Assembly: GCF_013343295.1 (NCBI RefSeq)
Contig: NZ_CP049074.1
Span: 1,717,501 to 1,781,500, forward strand
DNA: 64,000 bases
Direction of reading: 5' to 3'
Source: Metallosphaera tengchongensis
Lineage (GTDB): Archaea; Thermoproteota; Thermoprotei_A; Sulfolobales; Sulfolobaceae
Both the position numbers and the translations under genes were made by a program. Positions 8,536-17,742 of the stretch are shown piece by piece. The notes beneath the pieces were generated by a model, which was not told where the DNA came from, did no database searches, and saw only the letters and a list, made by a program, of their open reading frames with translations. Numbering within the stretch: the first letter of the stretch is position 1; each line of letters opens with the position of its first letter.

Positions 8536-9672
8536 TTGAAGATCCTCATCAAGGCGAAATTGGCATACGTTAAGGACGAGGTTCTTAGAGGAGTATATCT
8601 TGGGATAGATAACTCGAAGCTGGTCTCAATCACAAGGGAGGAGCCAGAGGAATTTGAAGACGCGGAGCTCATACTAGGGGGAGAAGATAGGATACTGTCC
8701 CCCGGATTTATATCCGTGCATACCGTGCTGTCCTTATACCCTTTCAGGTATAACCTAGTCTCAGGTAGACAAAATGTAAACGATGTTATATCCGTGTTGG
8801 GGCAGAAGGATGTTTACTCACTGTCCATGATGGGGGCATATCACCTCCTTAGGTCAGGAGTAACTACTGCGGTGACTGCGGATCCTTTCCCGGAGAGCGT
8901 AGCTAGAGCCATGATAAAGGTCGGGATCAGACCCATCATCGCGGTTCCAGTGAACTGTAGCTGGGGTTCCTCTGACTGGAAGAGGGAGTTCAAGGTTCTT
9001 TACGATAGGTGGAAAGGTCAGGATACCAGGATTGTCTTTAAGCTCTGCAGTCAAGAGGAAACCGACGAAGTGGTCGGGTTGTCACGGGAGTTTAAGGTCC
9101 CCATCCTAGTGGACAGGTTAGTTGACCTTTCCCAAAGTAAGGGGTTGACCAGCAATGACCTAATAGTTGGTATGGGCGGCGCGTCCAGGGGGGATCTGGA
9201 GTTCATAAGGGAGAGGAAGCTTGGAATTTCTTTCCTCCCGTCCATTGAGGTATGTAAATTCACCTTGGGCGCCTTACTCCCCTCAGTATCCCTTGACCTT
9301 AGCCTTAGTTATGATATTAGAAGGGAGCTAGGCTACGCTGTCTCCAGACTGTTATTGACACCTGAAGAGGCAGTGAGGTCTGGGACTCTGTGGGGTTACA
9401 GACAGTTGAGGTTAAATTACCCCCTGGAGCTGGGGGTCACGCCGGATTTCGCCCTCTACCAGGTAAACGAACCTCCATTTTATCCTTTGGACTATAGCTC
9501 CCCTTACGAGACTCTACTTTTCTCCACGGGAGTCCCAGAAACTGTGGTGGTTGGGGGAGAGCCAGTTCTCGACGGCACAGTCCCCTTAAACGTGGGCTTG
9601 AAGGATGTAGAGAGCGCACAGGAGATAGTGAGGGATATTGGAGGGAAGAAGTCAACTCTGGAAAAAAATTGA
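8536..9672 (+). CDS. Amidohydrolase-fold protein lacking most metal ligands
   Basis: I place the start at the TTG at 8536, since the longer reading overlaps the divergent SIS gene and homology begins there; this gives 378 aa. The layout follows TRZ/ATZ/cytosine-deaminase amidohydrolases: LSPGFISVHTVL, then YHLLRSGVTTAVTAD, and a late LLLTPEEAVRSGTLWGYRQL and VVVGGEPVLDG. The usual HxH is HTV, the middle histidine region reads GMGGAS, and no late GTD aspartate is seen. It is probably a pseudoenzyme or has changed chemistry. Confidence 0.6.
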   Translation: MKILIKAKLAYVKDEVLRGVYLGIDNSKLVSITREEPEEFEDAELILGGEDRILSPGFISVHTVLSLYPFRYNLVSGRQNVNDVISVLGQKDVYSLSMMGAYHLLRSGVTTAVTADPFPESVARAMIKVGIRPIIAVPVNCSWGSSDWKREFKVLYDRWKGQDTRIVFKLCSQEETDEVVGLSREFKVPILVDRLVDLSQSKGLTSNDLIVGMGGASRGDLEFIRERKLGISFLPSIEVCKFTLGALLPSVSLDLSLSYDIRRELGYAVSRLLLTPEEAVRSGTLWGYRQLRLNYPLELGVTPDFALYQVNEPPFYPLDYSSPYETLLFSTGVPETVVVGGEPVLDGTVPLNVGLKDVESAQEIVRDIGGKKSTLEKN

Positions 9673-10423
9673 GATTGTTGGAGACATAGCCATAATTCCG
9701 GTTCCCTTCCACTTCGACCCAGACGAGTTGAGGAAGTACGCCCAGGAGGTCATGGATAGGACGAAGGTGAAGTCCGTGTGGGGGCGTAAGAGGGACGTTG
9801 GAGGGACTTTCAGGCTCCCCACCTATCTCCATTTGGCAGGAGATGAAAGAAGCGACACCCTTTATAGAGAACACGGCTCTCTCTTCTACCTGGACATTAG
9901 GAAGGTCTTCTTCTCCCAGAAGCTGACCTTCGAGCACAGGAGAATAGCTGAAGCTGTTAAAAGGGACGAGATAGTCGTAAACATGTTTTCAGGGTTCGGT
10001 GCCATCTCGATTCTCTCCTATAAGATCGGAAGACCGAAGGTGGTTTACTCCATTGACTTAAACCCTCACGCTTACTACTATATGATGGTTAACGTAGAGC
10101 TCAACAACGCTTACGGCGTGATCCCAATTTACGGCGACGCCTTTAGCAAGATGAGGAAACTAGAGGAGGCAGACAGAATAATATCTCCTTTACCAGAAAG
10201 GGATAAAGAGGCGTATTCGGTAGCCATGGAAAAACTTAAGCCTGGAGGAACGTTGCACCTTTTCGCTGAAGTCAAGGTAGAGAGGGGAGAGGATCCAGTA
10301 GTCAAGGCAATGTCTAGGTTTCCTGGCTCCGTGAACGGTAGGATCGTTAGGAGCACTAATCCTGGAAAGTATCACGTGGTTCTAGATATCGTTAAAAAAC
10401 CAGGTATTAGAGAAGGGATTTGA
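9638..10423 (+). CDS. Trm5/Taw-type class I SAM methyltransferase
   Basis: A 261 aa protein with the Trm5/TYW2 architecture. An N-terminal block (VGDIAIIPVPFHFDPDELRKYA) precedes the catalytic fold, with motif I NMFSGFGAISI (about residues 117-127), VVYSIDLNPHAYYYM, and SPLPERDKEAY in motif IV position. These enzymes methylate G37 of tRNA or take part in wyosine synthesis at the same site. It overlaps the end of the amidohydrolase gene by 35 bases from a TTG start. Which of the Trm5a/b/c subfamilies it belongs to cannot be settled here. Confidence 0.78.
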   Translation: MEGRSQLWKKIEIVGDIAIIPVPFHFDPDELRKYAQEVMDRTKVKSVWGRKRDVGGTFRLPTYLHLAGDERSDTLYREHGSLFYLDIRKVFFSQKLTFEHRRIAEAVKRDEIVVNMFSGFGAISILSYKIGRPKVVYSIDLNPHAYYYMMVNVELNNAYGVIPIYGDAFSKMRKLEEADRIISPLPERDKEAYSVAMEKLKPGGTLHLFAEVKVERGEDPVVKAMSRFPGSVNGRIVRSTNPGKYHVVLDIVKKPGIREGI

Positions 10424-10640
10424 TCCACTCCCCCGCGAAAAGTGTGGCCTTACTGAAGTCGGTGAAGATGCCCACCTGGATTTTTCTTCCCATGAACTTT
10501 ATCTCGATAACGTAAAAACTCTCATTATCCCTCCTTAAAACTCGGAAGTATACCTCGTAATTGCCAAGTGTCGTCCTCTTCCTTTGACAAGCCATAACAC
10601 CTAGGTTCATAATCTCCAACTTATTTAGGTCTGGTTCCAT
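10407..10640 (-). CDS. Small conserved-looking protein of unknown function
   Basis: A 77 aa mixed alpha/beta protein (MEPDLNKLEIMNLGVMAC... IEIKFMGRKIQVGIFTDF) rich in predicted strands and ending in a helix. No family is recognised. It is convergent with the methyltransferase gene and overlaps it by 17 bases. Its composition fits a real gene better than the opposite-strand reading. Confidence 0.45.
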   Translation of the reverse strand: MEPDLNKLEIMNLGVMACQRKRTTLGNYEVYFRVLRRDNESFYVIEIKFMGRKIQVGIFTDFSKATLFAGEWIKSLL

Positions 10641-10817
10641 GTAGTTAACTTTGGCGCAGAATTAAATTAACTTTAGTATCCAACGTGAATTACCAAAAAG
10701 TTCTACTCTTTAAACAATATTTACTGACCAAGAGCTAATAAACTCAGTGGCGTGAACCTTTATCCTGTCGTGGGCTCTAGCGTTCTAAATGGGTATCTAA
10801 AGTTGTTATTACAATTG

Positions 10818-10853
10818 GCGAAAGCTTCGCCTTTGGGGCTGAGAGGAGGTCTG
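10818..10853 (+). repeat. Solo IS200/IS605-type terminal hairpin remnant
   Basis: The stretch from gcgaaagcttcgcc through gaggaggtct matches the end hairpin next to the TnpB pseudogene at 24728-24760 (aaagcttcgccctttaggg), with a few substitutions and no tnpB beside it. It lies upstream of the glutamine-synthetase-like gene. Confidence 0.55.
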
Positions 10854-10904
10854 ATCCCAGATTTAAGGCTTTTATTTTCTGCTAATTCACATATCGAGAT
10901 AGAT

Positions 10905-12188
10905 TTGTCAAAGCCAGAATTAATGGACGCGTTAAAATCAGGGAGAGTGGATTACGTAAGAGTTGAGTTCATTGATGTTCTAGGACACGTGAGGGGTAGA
11001 TCCCTGAGGAGAGCAGAGTTTGAGAAGGTGATTAATGGAAACGTTGGAGTGCCCTACGCGGAATCTCTCCTCGTTCTGGACTACCGAGATAAACCTCTGA
11101 AGACGGAGTATGGTGATGCCTTGGCTTTTCCAGATCCTCAGTCATTCGTGATAATCCCTTACCTTGAGAGAACGGCTAGGGTGCTATCATTCCTATTTAG
11201 CCCTGACGGTACGCCCTCCAAATATTGCACCAGGAGCCTCCTGCAGAGGGCAAACCAGAAACTGGAGGAGAGAGGGTTGAAATTGGAAGTAGCTTTTGAG
11301 CCAACCTTTTACCTCTTAAAGGAGGAGGAGGGGAGCTTAAGACCTTCGGACAACAGTAAGGCGTTCTCTCCAGAGGGGCTCATGGATCAGCAGGTTTTCT
11401 TAAAAGATGTAATAAAATATCTTGAACTAGTGGGAATTGAGGTAGAGATGATAAACAAGCACTATGGACCAGGACAATACGAGATAACATTCTCAGCGAA
11501 GGAGTCCCTAGGAGCAGCTGACGAATTGGTGACAGCCAGGGAGGTAATTAGAGACGTTGCTAAACTTCACAATAAGCTAGCCACCTTTATGCCTAAACCT
11601 TACTCCACCCACCCAGGTAGTAGTATGGACATATATCTTAGGTTGACTAAAACGGACGGGACTGACGTGATGCTGGATCCTAATGACCCTAAGGGTATAG
11701 GACTGAGCAAGACAGCTTACAGCTTTTTCGGAGGTATATTGGAACACTTGGGAAGTATTCTAGCTATAGCCTCCCCAACAATAAACTCTTACAAGAGATT
11801 CAAGGACGTGATCACGCCCGGCTTGGGAGGGATAGGGACGGAGAGACATTATATCTTGAGGATACCCAGTAACTTGAAGGAGAACAGATCTGTGGAGTTC
11901 AGGCTGGCAGACCCCCTGTCCAACTCTTATCTGTTGCTTTCCGCATTGATCTACGCCGGAATGGAAGGCATAGATAAGGGACTGGACGCTGAAGTAGACA
12001 ACGTTGTTGTAAATATACCTAGGGACATGAGGGAAGCACTGTCCAATCTTGATAAGGATAGCTTGAAGTATAACCTTGATGAAAAGCTCGTGAGCGCCTT
12101 TTTAGAGCTCAAGAGAAGGGAGATCGAGGATTATGAGAGTTTCATTACGGAATGGGAAAGGGATGCGTATTTAAAGGCCGGATGGTAA
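10905..12188 (+). CDS. Divergent glutamine-synthetase-fold ligase
   Basis: I place the start at the TTG at 10905 ([19 protein letters not shown], 427 aa). It sits 31 bases after a TATA-like cttttatttt, and the longer reading to 10752 runs through a transposon remnant. The GS fold is clear: [45 protein letters not shown]. Key positions differ from true GS: the metal-site EPE is EPT, and the conserved GSGMHxH reads GSSMDIY, losing both histidines. Gamma-glutamylation of an amine other than ammonia, or another ligase role, is possible. The next gene is an alcohol dehydrogenase. Confidence 0.75.
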   Translation: MSKPELMDALKSGRVDYVRVEFIDVLGHVRGRSLRRAEFEKVINGNVGVPYAESLLVLDYRDKPLKTEYGDALAFPDPQSFVIIPYLERTARVLSFLFSPDGTPSKYCTRSLLQRANQKLEERGLKLEVAFEPTFYLLKEEEGSLRPSDNSKAFSPEGLMDQQVFLKDVIKYLELVGIEVEMINKHYGPGQYEITFSAKESLGAADELVTAREVIRDVAKLHNKLATFMPKPYSTHPGSSMDIYLRLTKTDGTDVMLDPNDPKGIGLSKTAYSFFGGILEHLGSILAIASPTINSYKRFKDVITPGLGGIGTERHYILRIPSNLKENRSVEFRLADPLSNSYLLLSALIYAGMEGIDKGLDAEVDNVVVNIPRDMREALSNLDKDSLKYNLDEKLVSAFLELKRREIEDYESFITEWERDAYLKAGW

Positions 12189-13157
12189 ATGTTAGCCGCT
12201 GTTTTTAGTGAAAGAGGGAAACCCCTTCAGCTACAGGAAGTTTCAGACCCATTAAATCCGATAAGGGTGGGAGCTACAGGCCTTTGTCACGGGGACGTTC
12301 ATATAATAATGGGGGACTGGGGATGGGATGTTAACGTCTCCCCTCCATTAATTTTAGGTCACGAGATAGCTTTAGTTGACGACCAGGGTAACACCCACCT
12401 TCTATACAACTCCAAGGGGTGCGGAGTTTGTAAGCAGTGCAGGTCTGGTTTTCCCCAATACTGTGAGAGGCTTAAGGTGATAGGTGTCCACGTTAATGGA
12501 GGTTTTGCCAATTACATGGAGAAACCGGAGGGTTATCCTTTGGTTCCGGTTAAGGGAAATCCTGCAGACGTAGCTCCCCTCGCTGATGCCGGTACCACTG
12601 CGGTTAACAGCGTTGAGGGAATCAGTGAAGGCGATGTGGTAGCCGTGTTAGGGACCGGTGAGGTAGCTCTTCTATCCATACAACTTCTAAAGCTTGTGGG
12701 CGCTGAAACTTGGGTGGTCGGTAGAAACCAGAGTAAGTTAAGGAAGGCGAGGGAACTCGGGGCAGATGAGGTAATTTTCTCCAAGGGACAGTACTCAAGC
12801 AGTCTGTCTGAGTCGGCTGGTCTTAAGAAATTTGATTATATTTTGGACTACGTTGGTAGTGACGAAAGTCTGAGGGACGTCCCCTGGCTGTTAAGGAGAA
12901 CGGGAGAGTTGAGAATTATTGGTGAATTTGGTGGCGAGCTTAGGATACCGGAGCAGTTGTTGGTTTTAAGGGGTCTGAGGGTGAAGGGAATCCTGTACGG
13001 TTCCCTATCCCACATGAAGGAGGCAGTAAGGATTTACGAGAAGGGAATGCTAAAGACTCTATCAGTCCCTTACTCATTGAGTGAAATAAATCAGGCAATT
13101 TCAGACTTACTTGAGGGAAAGGTTGTGGGGAGGGTAGTTATAATACCCTCTTTCTGA
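12189..13157 (+). CDS. Zinc-dependent alcohol dehydrogenase (MDR superfamily)
   Basis: A 322 aa MDR dehydrogenase. Catalytic zinc ligands are visible as GLCHGD (Cys33) and GHEI (His58), with Asp133 a possible third. The structural zinc site is complete at Cys78, 81, 84 and 92 (CGVCKQCRSGFPQYC). The NAD(P) fold is VAVLGTGEVALLSI near 151-164. It starts directly after the TAA of the glutamine-synthetase-like gene, so the two form an operon, possibly for an amine or alcohol pathway. Its 3' end overlaps rtcA on the opposite strand by 20 bases. Confidence 0.88.
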   Translation: MLAAVFSERGKPLQLQEVSDPLNPIRVGATGLCHGDVHIIMGDWGWDVNVSPPLILGHEIALVDDQGNTHLLYNSKGCGVCKQCRSGFPQYCERLKVIGVHVNGGFANYMEKPEGYPLVPVKGNPADVAPLADAGTTAVNSVEGISEGDVVAVLGTGEVALLSIQLLKLVGAETWVVGRNQSKLRKARELGADEVIFSKGQYSSSLSESAGLKKFDYILDYVGSDESLRDVPWLLRRTGELRIIGEFGGELRIPEQLLVLRGLRVKGILYGSLSHMKEAVRIYEKGMLKTLSVPYSLSEINQAISDLLEGKVVGRVVIIPSF

Positions 13158-14148
13158 TTTCAATGTGGAACGGTTTGTCGCCTTTGAGCGAAACTTCAAT
13201 GTCTAAAAATTTCCTTATTATGGACAGGTTGGTCTTGCAGTGTTCAGTGAACTCCGAACCTGTGTAGCTAAGGTTAGCGAAAAAGCTGAAGTTCATTATC
13301 ATATCGGACATATGATCGTCCAGCGACGCTTTAGTTTCTAGAACTTTGAGGAGTCCCTTAGCTGATCTCTCCCCCACGGTCTCAGCCCTCACTCCTCTCT
13401 CTCCTAGACTGCTAGACCCAACCACAGAGGAGCCTATACCAGAGAGAGTTATCCCTGAGCCCGTACTTTCCTCAGCCCTCACTTCCTCCTCAATGTGGAT
13501 GGGCACAGCCAAGGTTTTTAAAACCTCCCTGGCACCTTCTGCCTGCCTCCGGGCGATATGGCCCGGGAGGGAAGAAACGTGAGATACTCCTCTGACCTCA
13601 ACCAGAGTTCCAAACTCCTTTAGATTAAGGTCTACAGGGTTTCCCCTAAAGCTGTCAAGGAGTACTTCTCCTCCTCCCTTCGGGTAATGTCCCCTCCTCA
13701 GAAGTTTGATCTTTCCTCTAATACCCATTTTCTCGATTACAGGGAGATACACTAGTCTCATGTAGTCTATGGGAGGGGAGAGAGGAACATCTGTACCACC
13801 TAAAATTCTCAATGTGGTTCTCCTGTTTATCATGAGCGGAATTGCAGTCACGGAAACTAAGCTTACGCTCCCAGCCGTGCCTATATCTATGGTAAAGTCT
13901 CCCTCTTGTATCTCCTTAGGACGAAACTCCAGGAGAGTGGAACCTAAAAAGTCTCCCTTGACTTCCGCGTCAGCTAGGAGCTTAGCGACCTTCACTGAGG
14001 CCAGATGCTGTGCCTGTAGGCCTGGGTTCTTTCTCCTTATCCTAATGTTGTTAAGCCTGAAGGGCCTTCCTGTCAACGCTGATAGCGTAAGTGAAGTCCT
14101 AAGTATCTGTCCTCCCCCCTCACCGAAAGACCCATCTATTTCTAGCAT
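13138..14148 (-). CDS. rtcA: RNA 3'-terminal phosphate cyclase
   Basis: A 336 aa protein with the RtcA hallmarks: the N-terminal [18 protein letters not shown], the AQHLASV block, HYPKGGGEV, and a DDHMSDM segment holding the catalytic histidine late in the protein. It converts RNA 3'-phosphates to 2',3'-cyclic phosphates with ATP, for RNA repair or processing. The length is standard. It is divergent from the next gene with only 11 bases between starts. Confidence 0.93.
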   Translation of the reverse strand: MLEIDGSFGEGGGQILRTSLTLSALTGRPFRLNNIRIRRKNPGLQAQHLASVKVAKLLADAEVKGDFLGSTLLEFRPKEIQEGDFTIDIGTAGSVSLVSVTAIPLMINRRTTLRILGGTDVPLSPPIDYMRLVYLPVIEKMGIRGKIKLLRRGHYPKGGGEVLLDSFRGNPVDLNLKEFGTLVEVRGVSHVSSLPGHIARRQAEGAREVLKTLAVPIHIEEEVRAEESTGSGITLSGIGSSVVGSSSLGERGVRAETVGERSAKGLLKVLETKASLDDHMSDMIMNFSFFANLSYTGSEFTEHCKTNLSIIRKFLDIEVSLKGDKPFHIEIRKRVL

Positions 14149-14159
14149 GAGGTAAATTT

Positions 14160-14600
14160 GTGAAAGTTAAAATAAAGTCTCTAGGCTACCTTAAGGGTAG
14201 GGATTCTCTAGTCGTCATCCCATTAGCTGAGTCCGGAAAGTACGTCCTATGTCTCAATTTCTTCGAGGATGTGGAGGACGGTAGGTTGGCTAGGTTCGTC
14301 ATAGTGGAGGATAAATATGGGGAACTGACCGACGTCAAACTCGTGGAGGGGGACGAGGTGATGGTGGAGGCGGAGGAAGTGAAGGGCGATATGGACACGT
14401 TATCCAAACTTATAAGGATAGAGAGGGCAAGAAAGTCGAGTGTCGTCCCTCTCTTTATAAACGTGGAAGTGAAGGATGAGATTAGGGGAGACGGGAGAGG
14501 CGTTAGAGGGTACTTCAATTACGTCAGGAAATATGGACAGATAAACCTTCAAAAATTAAGGGGAAAGTTGACCCTCTCATTTGAGGAAGTCCCTGAGTGA
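14160..14600 (+). CDS. Archaeal protein of unknown function
   Basis: A 146 aa mainly beta, acidic protein (VIVEDKYGELTDVKLVEGDEVMVEAEEV) starting with GTG. The N-terminal half could be an OB- or barrel-like fold, but no family is recognised. It is 11 bases from rtcA and overlaps the 3' end of the polymerase gene by 24 bases on the opposite strand. The promoter must lie inside rtcA. Confidence 0.5.
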   Translation: MKVKIKSLGYLKGRDSLVVIPLAESGKYVLCLNFFEDVEDGRLARFVIVEDKYGELTDVKLVEGDEVMVEAEEVKGDMDTLSKLIRIERARKSSVVPLFINVEVKDEIRGDGRGVRGYFNYVRKYGQINLQKLRGKLTLSFEEVPE

Positions 14601-15629
14601 CGACGATCTGGTCACCTTACCTAGCCTGACACCAACTCTCCTCAATTTCCTCTTGTCGCTCTCTATGATCTTTCTTAGGAGATCAGAGGATATTTCCAAG
14701 GCCTTGTCTTCCTCAACTCCGAACTTGAGGCTTTTTCCTCTGCTAACAATATCTAAGTCCTCCATTATTGCCACGACGTAGATCTCCCTTGGAAGTCCAT
14801 CAATCTTGGCGAAAGCCTCCTCGATCGCTCTCCTCAAGTATGGTAGTATCTCTTTCATTTCCCTGGTGTTTTTCCCTAATGTAACGTACCTTCCCTTGTG
14901 GTGCTTCTCCTTAGGCCTCACAGGCTCCATGTAAGTGTTGTTAGCCAGGCTAATGAGGTATATAGCCTTACTCTTCCCCACAAGTCTAGCTAGTTCCTCA
15001 AACTTTACACGCTTAACTTTCCCAAGCGTTGTGATCCCCTGTCCCTTCAAGACGCTCTCCAGTTTTCCTCCGATCCCCGGTACTTTGGATATGTCCAGTT
15101 TCTCAACGAAATCGTTAACCTTGTCGTTTCTCACTATCCCGAGGCCGTTGGGCTTATTCATGTCAGCCACAATCTTAGCTATAACCTTGTTGGGGCCTAT
15201 ACCAACAGTGACTGTGATTTTCTCCTTGTCAAGTATTTCCCTCTTTAGTTCCATAGCTATTTTTTCAGCTTCCTGAAAATCCCTTGCTCTCCTGGTTATG
15301 TCCAGGAAGGCTTCATCTATACTAGAGACCTCCATCTGATCCCCATATTTTGATATTATGCCCATAATACGTCCTGAGACCTCTGAGTAAATCTCCTTTC
15401 TCATGGGGAGGAACACAGCGTCCTCCCCTAGCTCCTTAGCCTTCACGATCGGCATACCAGCCTTGATGCCTAACTTCCTAGCTTGATAGTTCGAAGTCGC
15501 CACTGCCCCACTATCCTTTGTTCTCCCAGAGTAGACGCAAACAACTACAGGTTTTCCTCTCAAACTCGGATTTAAGACCTCCTCCACTTGGGCGAAAAAG
15601 TAGTCTATGTCCACAAATAATACAATCAT
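14577..15629 (-). CDS. dbh: Y-family translesion DNA polymerase IV (Dbh type)
   Basis: A 350 aa Y-family polymerase. Catalytic acidic residues are Asp7 (FVDIDYFF), Asp105 and Glu106 (SSIDEAFLD), matching the positions in Dpo4/Dbh. The steric-gate residue is Phe12. Thumb HhH motif VPGIGGKL and a little-finger region follow. The C-terminus, SSLRDFLK, looks like a PCNA-interacting (PIP-like) tail. It bypasses DNA lesions during replication. The start overlaps the PfkB gene's stop by 4 bases, so the two genes share a transcript. Confidence 0.93.
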   Translation of the reverse strand: MIVLFVDIDYFFAQVEEVLNPSLRGKPVVVCVYSGRTKDSGAVATSNYQARKLGIKAGMPIVKAKELGEDAVFLPMRKEIYSEVSGRIMGIISKYGDQMEVSSIDEAFLDITRRARDFQEAEKIAMELKREILDKEKITVTVGIGPNKVIAKIVADMNKPNGLGIVRNDKVNDFVEKLDISKVPGIGGKLESVLKGQGITTLGKVKRVKFEELARLVGKSKAIYLISLANNTYMEPVRPKEKHHKGRYVTLGKNTREMKEILPYLRRAIEEAFAKIDGLPREIYVVAIMEDLDIVSRGKSLKFGVEEDKALEISSDLLRKIIESDKRKLRRVGVRLGKVTRSSSLRDFLK

Positions 15630-16462
15630 CTACAATTAATTTTCGCGTTTGACTTTTTGAGCCTTTCCATAACCTCATGGATAGACGGGGAGCTAACCCC
15701 GCCTAACCTTTCAACCTTAATTGCCGAGGCCACTATGGCAAACCTAAGCGCCTCAGAGACCTCAGAATCAGTCGAGTACTTAACGTTGAAAGCTGCATCG
15801 AAGACGTCACCAGCCCCTGTGGTGTCCAGAACGTTTACTTTTAACCCATCACCCTGACACTCCACTCCATCTCCGAAAACCGCTGCTCCGTTAGCCCCTC
15901 TCTTAACCACCACTAGCTTAGAGTTCACCCTGCTTCCAAGTCTCTTGTATTCCTCCGAGTTGACAAAAATAACGTCCACCTTTTCCCCTCCGTATTCTGA
16001 CGCGTAAGGGCCTGGATCGTAGGTCACTAGTCTCGCACCTTCATCGTATATCACAGATGAGGGGGGAATTGATGCGAAGTGTATTACGTCGAACATACCT
16101 CTCATTTTGCTAACGTCCTCTGCAGTTGGCAATAGGATAGGATTAGTCCTCCTTATCATGGAAACTTTGCCGTCGCTTCTAAGGAAAATTAGGGTGATGT
16201 TGGGCTCCTCGTTTACTTCTTCCAAGTAGTCCAAACCCACTCCCTCCTCAGCCAATTGGGTCATTAACGCCTTGACTATGGGAGACTTTCCAACTTTGGT
16301 TAGGATCTTCGAGCTGTGCCCTAGCCTTAGCACGCTTAGGGCGTAGTTTGTGGCAGACCCTCCTGGGAAAAGTTTCAGCAGATCGGTGAACATCGGCCTG
16401 TCCGGCTCAGGGATGCCCTCCGCCCTAACGAGTATATCCACGTTAAGCTTTCCTACAGACAA
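15626..16462 (-). CDS. PfkB-family carbohydrate or nucleoside kinase
   Basis: A 278 aa ribokinase-fold enzyme. The N-terminal glycine pair is FPGGSATNYA (residues 32-41). The C-terminal signature is LDTTGAGDVFDAAF with catalytic Asp219. The start is a TTG at 16462, and SVGKLNVDIL is the first strand. Substrate cannot be told: the family covers ketodeoxygluconate, ribose, fructose and nucleosides. It is translationally coupled to the polymerase gene through a 4-base overlap. Confidence 0.85.
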   Translation of the reverse strand: MSVGKLNVDILVRAEGIPEPDRPMFTDLLKLFPGGSATNYALSVLRLGHSSKILTKVGKSPIVKALMTQLAEEGVGLDYLEEVNEEPNITLIFLRSDGKVSMIRRTNPILLPTAEDVSKMRGMFDVIHFASIPPSSVIYDEGARLVTYDPGPYASEYGGEKVDVIFVNSEEYKRLGSRVNSKLVVVKRGANGAAVFGDGVECQGDGLKVNVLDTTGAGDVFDAAFNVKYSTDSEVSEALRFAIVASAIKVERLGGVSSPSIHEVMERLKKSNAKINCR

Positions 16463-16674
16463 ATGTACAGGAATGCTCAGCTAGCCGCCACCTCGTCACA
16501 GTTCTGCATCTATCAAGATCTCGTCACTGCTATTTAACCTGATCTATTCCGCCTTTTAACCATTTAACAACATAGTTCAATCATAAAAGTCTGTGGTAAA
16601 TCTTTCAATCTCTCTAATTTTTTACGCCCTAAAGCTGGGATAGATCTAGCGTAGGTCAAAAGGAGGAGTACTCT

Positions 16675-17061
16675 TCAACTAGTCTGGCTTGAAACGGTTT
16701 CAGCATTTTTCTGGATTGCGTATAAGACGTCCTTAACAGTAATAACTCCCTCCACTTTACCCCTCTTCATGAGGAGTAGACAGTCCAATTTGTTCTTTAT
16801 CATCAAACTTAGAACATCAAGCAGATCCTCATTTCCGTTGACCGTAATAATGTTTCTATTCATGATCTCCTGGACTTCACAACTTAGTCTTTCAGGACTA
16901 TCCAAGTTTTTCGTGCTCAGCCACCCAATTGGTGTCCCCTTCCTCACAACGAGGACAATATCGATTCCTCTCCCTTTCAGCTCCCTAACAAGATCAGACA
17001 CTTTAGTCCCCTCCTCGACTATGAAGGGCTTAGTAACGCGTATGTAATTACTATGTGACAT
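16675..17061 (-). CDS. Two-CBS-domain protein
   Basis: A 128 aa protein made of two CBS motifs, about residues 8-58 (FIVEEGTKVSDLVRELKGRG) and 65-122 (IMNRNIITVNGNEDLLDVL... GVITVKDVLYAI). CBS pairs bind adenosine nucleotides and sense energy state. It has no catalytic domain, so it is probably a stand-alone sensor. A minus-strand TATA-like box (17077-17090) lies about 23 bases before the start. The 212 bases between it and the PfkB gene hold nothing I recognise. Confidence 0.8.
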   Translation of the reverse strand: MSHSNYIRVTKPFIVEEGTKVSDLVRELKGRGIDIVLVVRKGTPIGWLSTKNLDSPERLSCEVQEIMNRNIITVNGNEDLLDVLSLMIKNKLDCLLLMKRGKVEGVITVKDVLYAIQKNAETVSSQTS

Positions 17062-17245
17062 AGGTAATTGTAATGTTAAATTTTTAAATACCTTTCTCCT
17101 CTTGATTCAAATGAAACTATACAAACCCTTACCTGTACCTTTTAAGAAACGTTATAAATATACACATAGCTCTAATGATAGAAAGATATTTATAGCAGTT
17201 CCCATCAGTCTGAGAATTTGTTGAAAATGAAGAAAGTCCCTTTAA

Positions 17246-17488
17246 CTACCCCCTTTTTAGCGACATGCATACCCCGCTTAGTGTATACACCTTAGAACGG
17301 GCGTCACTTAGACAGGGTTCTATATCCAACAGCTGTGCTTCCCTCAAAATTCTCAAGGCCTCCCTAAGAGTTCTATCAGGAATTCTCGCCTCAGTCTTTA
17401 GTTCTTGAAAGGTAGCCTTCCCCCTTATCTCAAGGATTTTGAAGACCAGCTTGGCTGAGCATGGAAGTTCATCGATTTTGATGGGCAT
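17246..17488 (-). CDS. Winged helix-turn-helix regulator
   Basis: An 80 aa protein whose core (LVFKILEIRGKATFQELKTE... RTLREALRILREAQLLDI) is a winged-helix DNA-binding domain of the TrmB/MarR type. A short wing (SKVYTL) follows. No effector domain is present. It is transcribed away from the TIP49 gene and may regulate it or itself. The upstream region holds a TTAACGTTAA palindrome at about 17527-17536 that could be its operator. Confidence 0.7.
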   Translation of the reverse strand: MPIKIDELPCSAKLVFKILEIRGKATFQELKTEARIPDRTLREALRILREAQLLDIEPCLSDARSKVYTLSGVCMSLKRG

Positions 17489-17742
17489 AGAGACAGGAGG
17501 GATTTTTGACTTTTAAGATTTACTAACTTAACGTTAATAATGTAACTATTGTGATTTAGAGAGCTTTGGAAGTCGAGGTGGCCACGATTCTAGTCCATTT
17601 CACACTGTAAAGTTCATCTTAGCTAACTAGCAGAGACGTCCCTATGCCAGTGCGAACTTTAGCGGAATCAGGCTTAGTACATTTCAAGTAAAGAGAAGAG
17701 TTAAATTCAAAAGTATCACAGCAGAACTATATTCGATGTCCC

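Noticed and set aside
10752-10904. The N-terminal 51 residues of the glutamine-synthetase-like reading
   Set aside because: They translate a transposon-end hairpin and show no GS similarity; the TTG at 10905 has better promoter spacing.
17111-17224. A 37-codon plus-strand ORF (MKLYKPLPVPFKK...) with TATA-like spacing between the CBS and winged-helix genes
   Set aside because: The composition is not convincing and the TATA-like stretch serves the minus-strand CBS gene equally well.
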